A stretch of 64,000 nucleotides of DNA from Zeimonas sp046347945. GTDB taxonomy: Bacteria > Pseudomonadota > Gammaproteobacteria > Burkholderiales > Burkholderiaceae_E. Positions 16,858 to 25,882 of the stretch are shown one piece after another (position 1 is the stretch's first letter; every line of letters begins with the position of its first letter). The DNA lies in NCBI GenBank assembly GCA_046347945.1, contig JAXMFB010000007.1, forward strand, positions 124,001 to 188,000. The letters are read 5' to 3'. The notes under the pieces were generated by a model. That model was not told where the DNA came from. It saw only the letters and a program-made list of their open reading frames with translations, and made no database searches. The position numbers were made by a program, and so were the translations under genes.

Positions 16858-17439
16858 ATGACATCAGCACAGATCCACCCAACCGCCATCGTCGACGAGG
16901 GCGCCAGCATCGGCGACGGAAGCCGCGTCTGGCATTGGGTGCACGTCTGTGCCGGCGCGAAGATCGGCAGGCACTGCTCGCTCGGCCAGAACGTCTTCGT
17001 CGGGAACCGGGTCGTCATCGGAGACCGAGTCAAGATCCAGAACAACGTGTCTGTCTACGACAACGTCACGCTCGAGGACGATGTCTTTTGCGGACCGAGC
17101 ATGGTCTTCACCAACGTCTACAATCCGCGCGCCGCGATCGAGCGCAAGAGCGAATATCGCGACACAGCCGTGAAGCGCGGCGCGACCCTCGGCGCAAACT
17201 GCACGATCGTCTGCGGGGTGACGATCGGCGAGTACGCTTTCATCGGAGCGGGGGCGGTGGTCAATCGGAACGTGCCGGACTACGCGCTGATGGTCGGCGT
17301 GCCCGCACGGCAGATCGGATGGATGAGCCGCCATGGGGAGCAGTTGGCGCTGCCATTGGCCGGCGACGGCGCAGCGGTCTGCCCGCATACGGGCGATCGA
17401 TATCGCGTTCGAGACGGACGGTGCATCCGCGAGACCTGA
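16858..17439 (+). CDS. wbpD: UDP-2-acetamido-3-amino-2,3-dideoxyglucuronate N-acetyltransferase
   Basis: 193-residue left-handed beta-helix acyltransferase. Hexapeptide repeats run from HPTAIVDEGASIGDGSRVW through IGRHCSLGQNVFVGNRVVIGD to VTIGEYAFIGAGAVV. NVYNPRAAIERKSEYRDT is the loop typical of WbpD/WlbB enzymes. It acetylates the 3-amino group made by WbpE to give UDP-GlcNAc3NAcA. First gene of the plus-strand operon wbpD-wbpE-wbpB. A short C-terminal tail (residues 165-193) ends with CPHTGDRYRVRDG. Confidence 0.9.
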   Translation: MTSAQIHPTAIVDEGASIGDGSRVWHWVHVCAGAKIGRHCSLGQNVFVGNRVVIGDRVKIQNNVSVYDNVTLEDDVFCGPSMVFTNVYNPRAAIERKSEYRDTAVKRGATLGANCTIVCGVTIGEYAFIGAGAVVNRNVPDYALMVGVPARQIGWMSRHGEQLALPLAGDGAAVCPHTGDRYRVRDGRCIRET

Positions 17440-17488
17440 CGGCAGCACGATCCGACGCCATCCCTGAATGACATCCGAAGGCAAGACG

Positions 17489-18598
17489 ATGCAATTCATC
17501 GACCTCAAGGCCCAGTACTCGGCGCTGAAGCCCGAGATCGACCGGCGCATCCAGGCCGTGCTGGATCATGGCCAGTTCATCATGGGACCAGAGGTCCGCG
17601 AACTCGAGGAACGGCTCGAAGCGCTGGTCGGTTCCCGACACTGCGTCACGGTCGCGTCGGGCACCGAGGCCTTGCTGATCGCGATGATGGCGCTCGGAGT
17701 GAAGCCTGGCGACGAGGTGATCACGACCCCGTTCACCTTCGTGGCCACCGCCGAAATGATCGTCCTCCTGGGAGCGAAGCCGGTCTTCGTCGACATCGAT
17801 CCGGCGACCTGCAACATCGACGCATCCCGGATCGAGGCCCACATCACGCCACGCACCCGGGCGATCATGCCGGTCTCCCTGTACGGACAGCCCGCGGACA
17901 TGGACGAGATCAACCGGATCGCCGACCGGCACGGCCTCCCGGTGATCGAGGATGCCGCGCAGAGCTTCGGGGCCGAGTACAAGGGGCGCAAGAGCTGCAA
18001 CCTGTCGACGATCGGCTGCACCAGCTTCTTCCCGAGCAAGCCGCTGGGCTGCTACGGCGACGGCGGCGCGCTCTTCACGAGCGACGACGCACTCGCGAAG
18101 AAGATGCGCGAGATCCGCGTCCACGGCCAGGAGCGCCGCTACTACCACACGTCGATCGGGGTCGGCGGCCGAATGGATACGCTGCAGTGTGCAGTCGTGC
18201 TCGGCAAGCTCGGGCGGTTCGACTGGGAGGTCGGCGAGCGCAGGCGGAAGGGCCAGCGATACCTCGAACTGCTGAAGGGAGTCGGCGGCGTTGCGACGCT
18301 TCCCCCGAAGGGCGATCGCACCAGCGTGTGGGCACAGTTCACGGTAGTCTGCGATGACCGCGCAGACCTGCAGAGGCACCTGGGCGAACAGGGAATCCCG
18401 ACTGCCATTCACTATCCCGTGCCGCTGCACCTGCAGCCAGCCTATCAGTACCTGTCCGCCCCTGGCGCGTGCCCCATTTCGGTCGCGATGGGCGGGAAGG
18501 TCATGAGCCTGCCGATGTCGGCAGACCTGTCGGAGACCGACCAGGATCGCGTCGTCGCCGCAGTCCGGCACGCCGTGCAGCAACGAATCGACGCCTGA
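17489..18598 (+). CDS. wbpE: UDP-2-acetamido-2-deoxy-3-oxoglucuronate aminotransferase
   Basis: PLP aminotransferase that aminates C3 of the 3-keto sugar produced by WbpB, using glutamate. MQFIDLKAQYSALKPEIDRRI is the family's usual start. SGTEALLIAMMALG, PVIEDAAQSFGAEYKG (PLP-binding Asp) and SFFPSKPLGCYGDGGA (PLP lysine) follow. An ATG at 17468 would add seven residues, but GAAGG sits eight bases before 17489, so 17489 is preferred (369 residues). Fourteen bases from wbpB. Confidence 0.9.
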   Translation: MQFIDLKAQYSALKPEIDRRIQAVLDHGQFIMGPEVRELEERLEALVGSRHCVTVASGTEALLIAMMALGVKPGDEVITTPFTFVATAEMIVLLGAKPVFVDIDPATCNIDASRIEAHITPRTRAIMPVSLYGQPADMDEINRIADRHGLPVIEDAAQSFGAEYKGRKSCNLSTIGCTSFFPSKPLGCYGDGGALFTSDDALAKKMREIRVHGQERRYYHTSIGVGGRMDTLQCAVVLGKLGRFDWEVGERRRKGQRYLELLKGVGGVATLPPKGDRTSVWAQFTVVCDDRADLQRHLGEQGIPTAIHYPVPLHLQPAYQYLSAPGACPISVAMGGKVMSLPMSADLSETDQDRVVAAVRHAVQQRIDA

Positions 18599-18611
18599 CG
18601 GAGGCACGTGC

Positions 18612-19664
18612 ATGTACCCGGTGATTCGCGACCGCAAGATCCGCGTCGGCATCGTCGGATGCGGCCGGATATCGAAGAACCACTTCGGTTCGATCGAGCA
18701 ACACGCGAACGACATGGAGCTGGCGGCGGTCTGCGACATCGACGCCGCGACGCTTCAGGCACACCGCGAGAAGTACGACGTGCCGGGCCATGTCCGGATG
18801 GAGGACATGCTGAAGTCCGAGAAGCTCGATCTCGTTGCGCTGTGCACTCCGAGCGGCCTGCACCCGGACCAGGCGATCATGGCGGCCGGGTACGGCGTGA
18901 ACGTCATGACCGAAAAGCCGATGGCGACACGCTGGCAGGACGGCCTCCGGATGGTCAAGGCCTGCGACCAGGCAGCGGTGCGCCTGCTGGTGGTCAAGCA
19001 GAACCGGCGCAACACGACGCTGCAACTGCTCAAGCGCGCCGTGCAGGAGAAGCGCTTCGGCAAGATCTACATGGTCAACATCAACGTGTTCTGGACGCGC
19101 CCGCAGGAGTACTACGACTCCGCCGCCTGGCGGGGCACCTGGGAGCTGGATGGCGGCGCCTTCATGAACCAGGCGAGCCATTACGTCGACCTGATCGACT
19201 GGCTGATCGGACCGGTGGAGAGCGTTCAGGCGATGACCGGCACGCTAGCGCGGAACATCCAGGTCGAGGACACCGGCGTGCTGAACATCCGCTGGCGCAG
19301 TGGCGCGCTGGGGTCGATGAACGTCACGATGCTCACCTACCCGAAGAACCTCGAGGGATCGATCACGATCCTCGGCGAAAAGGGGACGGTCCGGGTGGGC
19401 GGCGTCGCGGTGAACGAGATCCAGCACTGGGAATTCGCCGACCGGAAGGATTACGACGAGAAGGTCAAGACGGCGAACTACGAGACCACGTCGGTCTATG
19501 GTTTCGGCCACCCGCTGTACTACAGGAACGTGGTCGAAGTGCTGCGCGGGCAGACCGAGCCGGAAACCGATGGTCGCGAAGGGCTCCGATCCCTGGAGTT
19601 GCTGATCGCGGCGTACCTGTCGGCGCGAGACGGACGAATGGTTTCGCTTCCGCTGGAGTACTGA
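18612..19664 (+). CDS. wbpB: UDP-N-acetylglucosaminuronate 3-dehydrogenase (Gfo/Idh/MocA family)
   Basis: 350-residue NAD-dependent oxidoreductase that oxidises C3 of UDP-GlcNAcA. Rossmann motif IRVGIVGCGRISKNHF, then VALCTPSGLHPDQA, TEKPMATRWQDG (the family's Glu-Lys-Pro) and GGAFMNQASHYVDLIDWL. GGAGG eight bases before the ATG is a strong ribosome binding site. WbpB and WbpE work as a coupled redox/transamination pair in P. aeruginosa, and they are adjacent here. The substrate is probably supplied by the TviB-type dehydrogenase at 32.9-34.2 kb. Confidence 0.9.
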   Translation: MYPVIRDRKIRVGIVGCGRISKNHFGSIEQHANDMELAAVCDIDAATLQAHREKYDVPGHVRMEDMLKSEKLDLVALCTPSGLHPDQAIMAAGYGVNVMTEKPMATRWQDGLRMVKACDQAAVRLLVVKQNRRNTTLQLLKRAVQEKRFGKIYMVNINVFWTRPQEYYDSAAWRGTWELDGGAFMNQASHYVDLIDWLIGPVESVQAMTGTLARNIQVEDTGVLNIRWRSGALGSMNVTMLTYPKNLEGSITILGEKGTVRVGGVAVNEIQHWEFADRKDYDEKVKTANYETTSVYGFGHPLYYRNVVEVLRGQTEPETDGREGLRSLELLIAAYLSARDGRMVSLPLEY

Positions 19665-19707
19665 ATCGGTCGGTCGAGGCAGCCGATGCCCGGAATCCGC
19701 GACCCAC

Positions 19708-20934
19708 ATGAACATCCTGCTCATCAACCACTATGCCGGCTCGCGGCGGCATGGCATGGAGTATCGCCCGTATTATCTGTCGCGCGAATGGCAGCGACTG
19801 GGGCACCGTGTGAGGATCGTCGCAGCCTCCAATTCCCACGTCCGCAGCGTCGTACCCCGGATTTCCGGAGGCATGCAGCGCGAGGACGTCGACGGGATCG
19901 AGTACTTCTGGATCAGGACGCCGCCGTACCACGGAAATGGTGTCGGGCGCGTCTTCAACATGCTCGCCTTCGTGACAGAGCTCTACAGGCACGGCCGCGA
20001 ACTGACCGCGGATGCACGCCCCGACGCAGTGATCGCCTCGTCCACCTACCCGCTCGACGTGTTTCCCGCGCGCCGCATCGCGCGCAGATCGGGCGCCCGG
20101 CTGATCTTCGAGCTTCACGACCTCTGGCCCCTGTCGCCGATGGAGCTCGGAGGAATGTCGCGCTGGCATCCCTTCATCGCGATGATGCAGGTCGGCGAGA
20201 ACTTCGCTTGCCGAAACGCCGACGCACTGGTGTCGATGCTTCCGAAAGCCGAAGAACATCTGCGCGCGCACGGCCTTGGCCCCGGGAAGTTCCATTACGT
20301 GCCGAACGGGATCGACGTCTCCGAATGGACCGCGGCGCCCGACCCGCTCCCAGACGGGATGCGCGCCAGGATCGATCAGCTGAAAAGCAACGGGCGATTC
20401 CTCGTAGGATACGCAGGGGCCCACGGACTGGCCAATGCGCTGGATTACCTGATCGAGGCCGCGAAGCTGACCGAGGATGCTCCGGTCACCTACGTGTTCG
20501 TTGGCCAGGGCCCGGAGAAACTCGCCCTTCAGGCAAGGGCGGTCGAACTGGGCCTGTCGAACGTCGAATTCCTGCCTCCGGTCACGAAGTCGCAGATCCC
20601 GGCGCTGATCGGTGAAATGGATGCGATGTTCATCGGCTGGCGCAGGAAGGCGATCTATCGATTCGGGATCAGCCCGAACAAGCTGATGGATTACATGATG
20701 GCGGGCAAGCCCGTGATTCATTCCATCGAGGCGGGCAACGACCTCGTGGCCGAGAGCGGTTGTGGTGTTTCGGTTCCTCCGGAAAGTCCGTCGGCGATCG
20801 CAGACGCGGTCAGACACATGGCGGCGATGAGCGCAGAGCAGCGGCAGTCGATGGGCGCGCGCGGCAGGGACTTCGTCCTGGCCCACCATGACTATCGCGT
20901 CCTGGCAGGCAGATTCCTCGAGGCGATGGCATAG
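19708..20934 (+). CDS. glycosyltransferase family 4 (WbuB-like)
   Basis: 408 residues, GT-B fold. LLINHYAGSRRHGMEYRPYYL is a characteristic start of WbuB-like O-antigen transferases. LIFELHDLWPLSP, YVPNGIDVSEW and the C-terminal donor site (YVFVGQGPEKLAL, KLMDYMMAGKPVIHSIEAGND) follow. A cytoplasmic, retaining transferase acting on the lipid-linked repeat unit. Its sugar is not identifiable. The stop is directly followed by the ATG of the methyltransferase. Confidence 0.85.
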   Translation: MNILLINHYAGSRRHGMEYRPYYLSREWQRLGHRVRIVAASNSHVRSVVPRISGGMQREDVDGIEYFWIRTPPYHGNGVGRVFNMLAFVTELYRHGRELTADARPDAVIASSTYPLDVFPARRIARRSGARLIFELHDLWPLSPMELGGMSRWHPFIAMMQVGENFACRNADALVSMLPKAEEHLRAHGLGPGKFHYVPNGIDVSEWTAAPDPLPDGMRARIDQLKSNGRFLVGYAGAHGLANALDYLIEAAKLTEDAPVTYVFVGQGPEKLALQARAVELGLSNVEFLPPVTKSQIPALIGEMDAMFIGWRRKAIYRFGISPNKLMDYMMAGKPVIHSIEAGNDLVAESGCGVSVPPESPSAIADAVRHMAAMSAEQRQSMGARGRDFVLAHHDYRVLAGRFLEAMA

Positions 20935-21684
20935 ATGAGCACGCCAGGCCGAAGCGTGGAGGCGGAGGAGTCGGGCGGCGAGCCCGGCGCCGTCGTCGAG
21001 CGATACGCGCGCCGCCAGTCCCATGTACCGAGCGGCCTCTACGACCCGCTTTCTCCCGCGGTCTACATGGCCCAGCAGGAAAGGGAACGGGCACTGATTC
21101 GCCTGATCCGGGCCGCCGGCCTGTCGCCAGTCGCCGAAAAGCGGGTGCTCGAGATCGGCTGTGGCAGCGGATCCAACCTGCTCGAACTTCTCGGGCTCGG
21201 ATTCGTGCCCGAAAACCTCGTTGCGAACGAGTTGCTCGAAGAGCGCGCGGCCCTGGCGCGCAGAAGGCTGCCCCAGGGCGTTCGAATCCTGCCCGGCGAC
21301 GCCACCGAACTCGACCTCGAACACGATGCATTCGACGTCGTGTACCAGTCGACGGTGTTCACCTCGCTGCTGGACAGCGCCTTCCAGGAAAGGCTCGCCC
21401 GACGCATGTGGCAATGGGTGAAGCCGGGTGGCGGAATCCTCTGGTACGACTTCGTCTTCGACAACCCGAAGAATCCGGACGTGCGCGGCGTGCCGGTCCG
21501 GCGGATACGCGAACTGTTTCCGCAGGCGGACATCCGCCGCTGGCGGGTCACGCTGGCACCGCCGATCAGCCGCCGCGTCACTCGTCTCCACCCCGAACTC
21601 TATCGGGTGTTCAACGCCTTCCCGTTCCTGCGCACGCACGTTCTGTGCTGGATCGGGAAGAATCGCTCTGGCAACCATGTCTGA
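20935..21684 (+). CDS. class I SAM-dependent methyltransferase
   Basis: 249 residues. VLEIGCGSGSNLLELL near residue 65 is the SAM-binding motif I, with the acidic GDATELDLEHDAFDVVY further on and WVKPGGGILWYDFVFDNP as the post-II region. It sits between a glycosyltransferase and a sugar aminotransferase with no spacer on one side and an 8-base overlap on the other. That makes methylation of a sugar residue or glycan end the natural guess. O- versus N-methylation and substrate are unknown. Confidence 0.8.
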   Translation: MSTPGRSVEAEESGGEPGAVVERYARRQSHVPSGLYDPLSPAVYMAQQERERALIRLIRAAGLSPVAEKRVLEIGCGSGSNLLELLGLGFVPENLVANELLEERAALARRRLPQGVRILPGDATELDLEHDAFDVVYQSTVFTSLLDSAFQERLARRMWQWVKPGGGILWYDFVFDNPKNPDVRGVPVRRIRELFPQADIRRWRVTLAPPISRRVTRLHPELYRVFNAFPFLRTHVLCWIGKNRSGNHV

Positions 21685-22828
21685 CTTCATACCATTCGCC
21701 CTTCCGGACATCGGCGAGGAAGAGATCGCCGAGGTGGTCGACTCGCTGCGTTCGGGCTGGATCACGACCGGACCGAAAACCAGGCGCTTCGAGCAGGATT
21801 TCGCCGAATTCCTCGGTGGCGGCGTCGAGGCCGTTGCCGTGAGTTCCGCAACCGCCGGCCTGCACCTGGCGCTGGAGGCCATCGGCATCGGCCCCGACGA
21901 CGAAGTCATCACTACGACCCACACCTTCACCGCGACCGCGGAGGTCGTCCGCTACATGGGAGCACACCCCGTCCTGGTCGACGTGGACCCGCGATCGATG
22001 ACGATCGACCCGGAACGGGTCGAAAGCGCGATCACGCCGCGAACCAGGGCGATCATCCCGATGCACTACGGAGGACTGGCCTGCGACATGCAGCGCCTCG
22101 CGAAGATCGCACGCAGTCACAACCTCATGATCGTGGAGGATGCCGCACACGCCCTGCCCACGACCTGCGGCGGAAGACTGATCGGGACGCTGGACAGCGA
22201 TGCAACGGTGTTCAGCTTCTATGCAACCAAGACCCTGGCTACCGGCGAGGGCGGAATGCTGGTGACGCGCAATCCCCGGATCGCGCAGCGCGCGAGGGTG
22301 ATGCGGCTGCACGGGATCGATCGCGACGCGTTCGACCGCTACGTATCGAAGAAGCCGGCGTGGCACTACGAGGTCGTGGCGCCCGGCTTCAAGTACAACA
22401 TGACCGACGTCGCCGCATCCATGGGGATTCACCAGCTCGCCAAGGTCCGCCGATTCCAGGCGCGCCGCGCCGAGTTGGCGGCCCGCTATACGAGCGGACT
22501 GCGCGGTCTCCCTGTCCTGCCCCCCCGAGACGCCGATCCCGGCGACACCCACGCCTGGCATCTCTACGTGATCCGGCTCACTGCGGGGGCCGGAATCGGT
22601 CGCGACGCATTCATCCAGCGGATGGCCGATCAGGGGGTGGGGTGCAGCGTTCACTACATTCCGCTGCACCTGCACCCGTACTGGCGCGACACGTATCGAC
22701 TGCGGCCGGAGCAGTTTCCGCACTCGCAAGCGCTCTTCGAGAGCACGATCAGCCTGCCGATCTACACCAGGATGACCGACGACGACCAGTCGCACGTGCT
22801 CGATGCCGTCCGACGAACGTTGTCATGA
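21677..22828 (+). CDS. DegT/DnrJ/EryC1 sugar aminotransferase
   Basis: 383 residues. FIPFALPDIGEEEIAEVVDSL, SSATAGLHLALEAIGIG, TTTHTFTATAEVV, MIVEDAAHALPT (PLP Asp) and FYATKTLATGEGG (PLP Lys) define the family. Such enzymes usually aminate C4 of a UDP- or dTDP-4-keto-6-deoxy sugar. The membrane dehydratase at 14.8-16.7 kb makes that kind of substrate, and the next gene is a small PglC-like transferase. I infer a PglE-like role giving a 4-amino-4,6-dideoxy-GlcNAc priming sugar. Overlaps the next gene by ATGA. Confidence 0.85.
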   Translation: MSDFIPFALPDIGEEEIAEVVDSLRSGWITTGPKTRRFEQDFAEFLGGGVEAVAVSSATAGLHLALEAIGIGPDDEVITTTHTFTATAEVVRYMGAHPVLVDVDPRSMTIDPERVESAITPRTRAIIPMHYGGLACDMQRLAKIARSHNLMIVEDAAHALPTTCGGRLIGTLDSDATVFSFYATKTLATGEGGMLVTRNPRIAQRARVMRLHGIDRDAFDRYVSKKPAWHYEVVAPGFKYNMTDVAASMGIHQLAKVRRFQARRAELAARYTSGLRGLPVLPPRDADPGDTHAWHLYVIRLTAGAGIGRDAFIQRMADQGVGCSVHYIPLHLHPYWRDTYRLRPEQFPHSQALFESTISLPIYTRMTDDDQSHVLDAVRRTLS

Positions 22829-23421
22829 GCAAGCGGATATTCGACCTGATCTTCGCGTCTGCCGGGCTGATCGTCCTTGCGCCGGCGTTCGCGGCGATCG
22901 CGCTGTGGATCAAGTTCGACTCGCCGGGCCCGGTCTTCTTTCGCCAGGTGCGTGTCGGTCGACATGGAAAGCCCTTCCGGATCCACAAGTTCCGGACGAT
23001 GGCCCACGACCCCTCACCCGGGCAACCGTCCGAGCTGACGATCGGAGCGGATCCTCGCATCACGCCCAGCGGCCGGTTCCTTCGCAAGCACAAGCTGGAC
23101 GAACTTGCCCAGTTGATCGACGTCGTCCTGGGAAAGATGAGCCTCGTTGGCCCGCGGCCCGAAGTGCCGAAATACGTCGCGTACTACCCGGATGCGTTTC
23201 GCGAACTCGTCCTTTCGGTGAAGCCGGGTATCACCGACGAAGCGTCGCTGCGGTTCAAGGATGAAAGCGACATTCTGGGGCGATCTCCGGCGCCGGAGCA
23301 CACGTACGTCAACGAAATCCTGCCCGCGAAGCTCGAACTCCATGCCCGTTATGCTCGCGAGCACTCCTTGATCGGAGACTGCCGGATCGTCATCAGAACA
23401 CTGAGGGCGCTCTTGACATAG
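22825..23421 (+). CDS. initiating phosphoglycosyltransferase (small PglC/WcaJ-type)
   Basis: 198 residues, the minimal monotopic phosphoglycosyltransferase size. It transfers a sugar-1-phosphate to undecaprenyl phosphate at the inner membrane, starting each repeat unit. A single re-entrant hydrophobic segment lies at residues 6-28 (LIFASAGLIVLAPAFAAIAL). VFFRQVRVGRHGKPFRIHKF, the catalytic Asp-Glu in KLDELAQLIDV and MSLVGPRPEVP follow. Last gene of the plus-strand operon, convergent with the GT4 gene 83 bases away. I saw no convincing terminator in that gap. Confidence 0.92.
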   Translation: MSKRIFDLIFASAGLIVLAPAFAAIALWIKFDSPGPVFFRQVRVGRHGKPFRIHKFRTMAHDPSPGQPSELTIGADPRITPSGRFLRKHKLDELAQLIDVVLGKMSLVGPRPEVPKYVAYYPDAFRELVLSVKPGITDEASLRFKDESDILGRSPAPEHTYVNEILPAKLELHARYAREHSLIGDCRIVIRTLRALLT

Positions 23422-23504
23422 GAACCGGCGAGTCGGCATCGGATGCGCGGCTGGCGCCGGACGCGCCCGACCCGGATGCCTGTCGGCTGAGCGACACGCG
23501 AGCC

Positions 23505-24650
23505 TCAGGCGCGGGTTTCCATCGAAAGTTCCCCGTAGAGACGCAGCAGCTTCCGCTCTTCCGCCGACCAGTTGTAGCGATCCCGTATCGCAGCGCGCCC
23601 ATTCTCCCCCATTCGTCTTGCCCGCTCCGGATCGTTCACCAGGAGATCGATGGCGCGGGCAATCTCATGGGGATTCATGGGATCCACGCACACACCGCAT
23701 TGGCTCCCGACGACAATCTCCCGCCACAGCGGGAAGTCAGATGCGATGACGGGAATACCGGCGCTCATGTACTCGAACATCTTGATCGGCTGGGAATCGA
23801 GGTAGTTGGGCAACGGGTGCAGCGTCACGAGACCCGCGACGCAGCGGCCCAGCACTTCTCGCACCGCCGCACGATCCAGATACCCGAGTTCATCCACGGC
23901 CGACCAACCCGGGCGTTGCTTCACGTCCGCCTCGACATCCGGCTCCGAGAAGCTCCCGCACAGTTGCAGGCGCGCGCCCGATCGTACCTCCTCCATCGCC
24001 GCCACCAGTTCCCTGACGCCACGAATCGCGCTGATCCCGCCGACGTAGCAGACCTGCCTGCACTTGTCTTCCCATTCGATGTCGCTGTTCAACTCGCCCA
24101 GCAGGGGAAAATTGCTCACGTCGACCGACAGCGGGTTCATTCCGAGAAACTTGTCCCTGATGAACGGTGTGGCCGCAACGATCGCGTCGAACCGTCTGCA
24201 AGCCCAGGACTCGTAGGCGCCGAAACCCCACGACAGGGCACGCCGCACCCACGCACTCAGGTATGGTTTGTTCAGTAGCTGCTTCGGAACGTCCTCGTGA
24301 GCGTCGAAGATCACGCGCTTGCCCACCCGCTTCAGCTTGAGTCCGATCGGCATGAGTTCCGGATCGTGCAAGTGGCAGATGTCGAGCTCGAGCTCGAGCG
24401 CCTTGTCCAGCACCCGTCGCGTCGCACTTGTCATCCGGTCGAGCCGACTCGAAGCAGCGCCGACGTCGACGATGGCGACATCGCCATCCACCTCGGCGCC
24501 CTTGCCGTCAGCAACGATCAGAATCACGCGATAACCCGCCCGTGCCAGGGAGCGGCATTCCTTCAGCAGGATGCGAACGTCGCGCCGGGGATGAACGGTG
24601 GTCAGGTGACCTACTGTGGTCACTTGTCGAGGCGCCCGATGGACGGCCAT
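23505..24650 (-). CDS. glycosyltransferase family 4
   Basis: 381 residues. HLTTVHPRRDVRILLKECRSL at the start, ICHLHDPELMPIGL, VIFDAHEDVPKQ, then a GT-B C-terminal domain with VCYVGGISAIRGVREL and KMFEYMSAGIPVIASDFPLW. Terminal gene of the minus-strand operon, 21 bases after wbpG. It plausibly adds the amidinated uronic acid made by its neighbours to the lipid-linked repeat; the sequence cannot prove this. Confidence 0.85.
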   Translation of the reverse strand: MAVHRAPRQVTTVGHLTTVHPRRDVRILLKECRSLARAGYRVILIVADGKGAEVDGDVAIVDVGAASSRLDRMTSATRRVLDKALELELDICHLHDPELMPIGLKLKRVGKRVIFDAHEDVPKQLLNKPYLSAWVRRALSWGFGAYESWACRRFDAIVAATPFIRDKFLGMNPLSVDVSNFPLLGELNSDIEWEDKCRQVCYVGGISAIRGVRELVAAMEEVRSGARLQLCGSFSEPDVEADVKQRPGWSAVDELGYLDRAAVREVLGRCVAGLVTLHPLPNYLDSQPIKMFEYMSAGIPVIASDFPLWREIVVGSQCGVCVDPMNPHEIARAIDLLVNDPERARRMGENGRAAIRDRYNWSAEERKLLRLYGELSMETRA

Positions 24651-24671
24651 GAGGTGTCGATCCGATCCGAC

Positions 24672-25826
24672 TCAGGAGTAGACGTTCACGCGCTTGCCGC
24701 TGATCCTCTCGACGAGACCTTGCGCCCGCTTGAGCAAACGGTATCGCCCTTCCCAGGTCGGGAAGTCGGTGTGGTGGTGAGGAGGCGCCTCGACGAATGC
24801 GTCGAAAGCCGAGCGTGTGATCCTGAGCTTCTTGCAGAAATAGTCCAGGTCGATTTCGAGTTCACGCGGGTCATAGAGTGGCTCGTCCAGCTTCGCCAAC
24901 GCCTCGTCCCGGGTCATCTGCCCCGAGACGATCAGGCTCGACAGGTGCGGACGGCGTTTGTCGTACCCGAACTTCGTGGGAAGGTAGTAGTTCTGGAACA
25001 GCTTCGTGAAAAGCGACTCCCCGTGCTTGCGCCCATACGCGCGCCAGCCGATCGTCCGCTCGAGCTCGAGCTCCGCTTCGGCCTTGTTGTAGGGCATGAA
25101 GTTCAGCGGCCGGATGGTGCGCATCTTCTTCATGAATGGATACCAGACGTAGTACTCGAAGAAGCTGATCGTGCTGTAGGTCTTCAATGGGCGCTCGCCG
25201 AACTTTCGATGAATGGCCTTCAGGTTGATGGCATCCATCGCGGCCCCGTGCCACGTCTTCGGGAAAATCGCTTCGGTCGCGATGTTGCCACCTGACAGGA
25301 TGTAGCGAATTCCATTGCTGGTCGCGAAGTGATAGAGACTCGCAAAGAAGACGTGATCCTGCGGCACATCCTGATTCGGGACGCCCGCACGCAGGTAGGC
25401 GAGGTGGAGATCGCGCATCTCCTCCCAGTCGACGACATGCGTGTGCAGGTCGTAGCCGCAATGGCGCACGACGCTCTCGATGTTCGCAACGGCCAACTCG
25501 CTGTTCCACCCGGCATCGACGTGAACGACGAGGGGGCGCAGGCCCCTTTCGCGAACCTTCAGGGCCAGATACGAACTGTCGACGCCGCCGCTCAGGCCGA
25601 TGATGCAGTCGTACTCATGCCCTCGCCCTGCGACCTTGATCTGTTCGCACGCGTCTGCCCAGCGCCGCGCCCCTTCCTCGTCGGGGAACCAGTTCTTCCT
25701 CGTCGTCGTCTCGAATTCGATGCAGTGATTGCATACCCCGTTCGCATCGAAACGAATCTCCGGGTCGCTCGTATCCATCACGCATCTGCTGCACACCCGA
25801 CCTCGGGTCGGTGCGTGATCGTTCAT
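24672..25826 (-). CDS. wbpG: N-acetyl sugar amidotransferase
   Basis: 384-residue PP-loop ATPase. Two cysteine pairs at the N terminus (CSRCVMD, CNHC) should bind zinc. CIIGLSGGVDSSYLALK is the ATP pyrophosphatase loop, and GIRYILSGGNIATEAIFP follows. In P. aeruginosa WbpG works with HisH2, which makes ammonia from glutamine, and HisF2, which channels it, to turn an acetamido into an acetamidino group at C3 of the mannuronic acid. All three are in this operon. GTG codons at 25838 and 25832 could add four or two residues; the ATG at 25826 is my choice. Confidence 0.9.
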   Translation of the reverse strand: MNDHAPTRGRVCSRCVMDTSDPEIRFDANGVCNHCIEFETTTRKNWFPDEEGARRWADACEQIKVAGRGHEYDCIIGLSGGVDSSYLALKVRERGLRPLVVHVDAGWNSELAVANIESVVRHCGYDLHTHVVDWEEMRDLHLAYLRAGVPNQDVPQDHVFFASLYHFATSNGIRYILSGGNIATEAIFPKTWHGAAMDAINLKAIHRKFGERPLKTYSTISFFEYYVWYPFMKKMRTIRPLNFMPYNKAEAELELERTIGWRAYGRKHGESLFTKLFQNYYLPTKFGYDKRRPHLSSLIVSGQMTRDEALAKLDEPLYDPRELEIDLDYFCKKLRITRSAFDAFVEAPPHHHTDFPTWEGRYRLLKRAQGLVERISGKRVNVYS

Positions 25827-25882
25827 GTCCACATCCACTCCAGATCGCCGGAAAGAGAGCCCATCACTTCAACCTCCTTGCA

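Noticed and set aside
12306..17471. A 1721-codon plus-strand open frame
   Set aside because: It is antisense to the mutase, VapBC pair and dehydratase and overlaps wbpD. The product is Arg/Gly/His-rich low-complexity sequence, as expected from GC-biased third positions in the opposite frame.
23422..23504. A terminator between the convergent operons
   Set aside because: Only a mismatched long-range dyad (GGCATCGG against CGGATGCC) without T-runs; not convincing.
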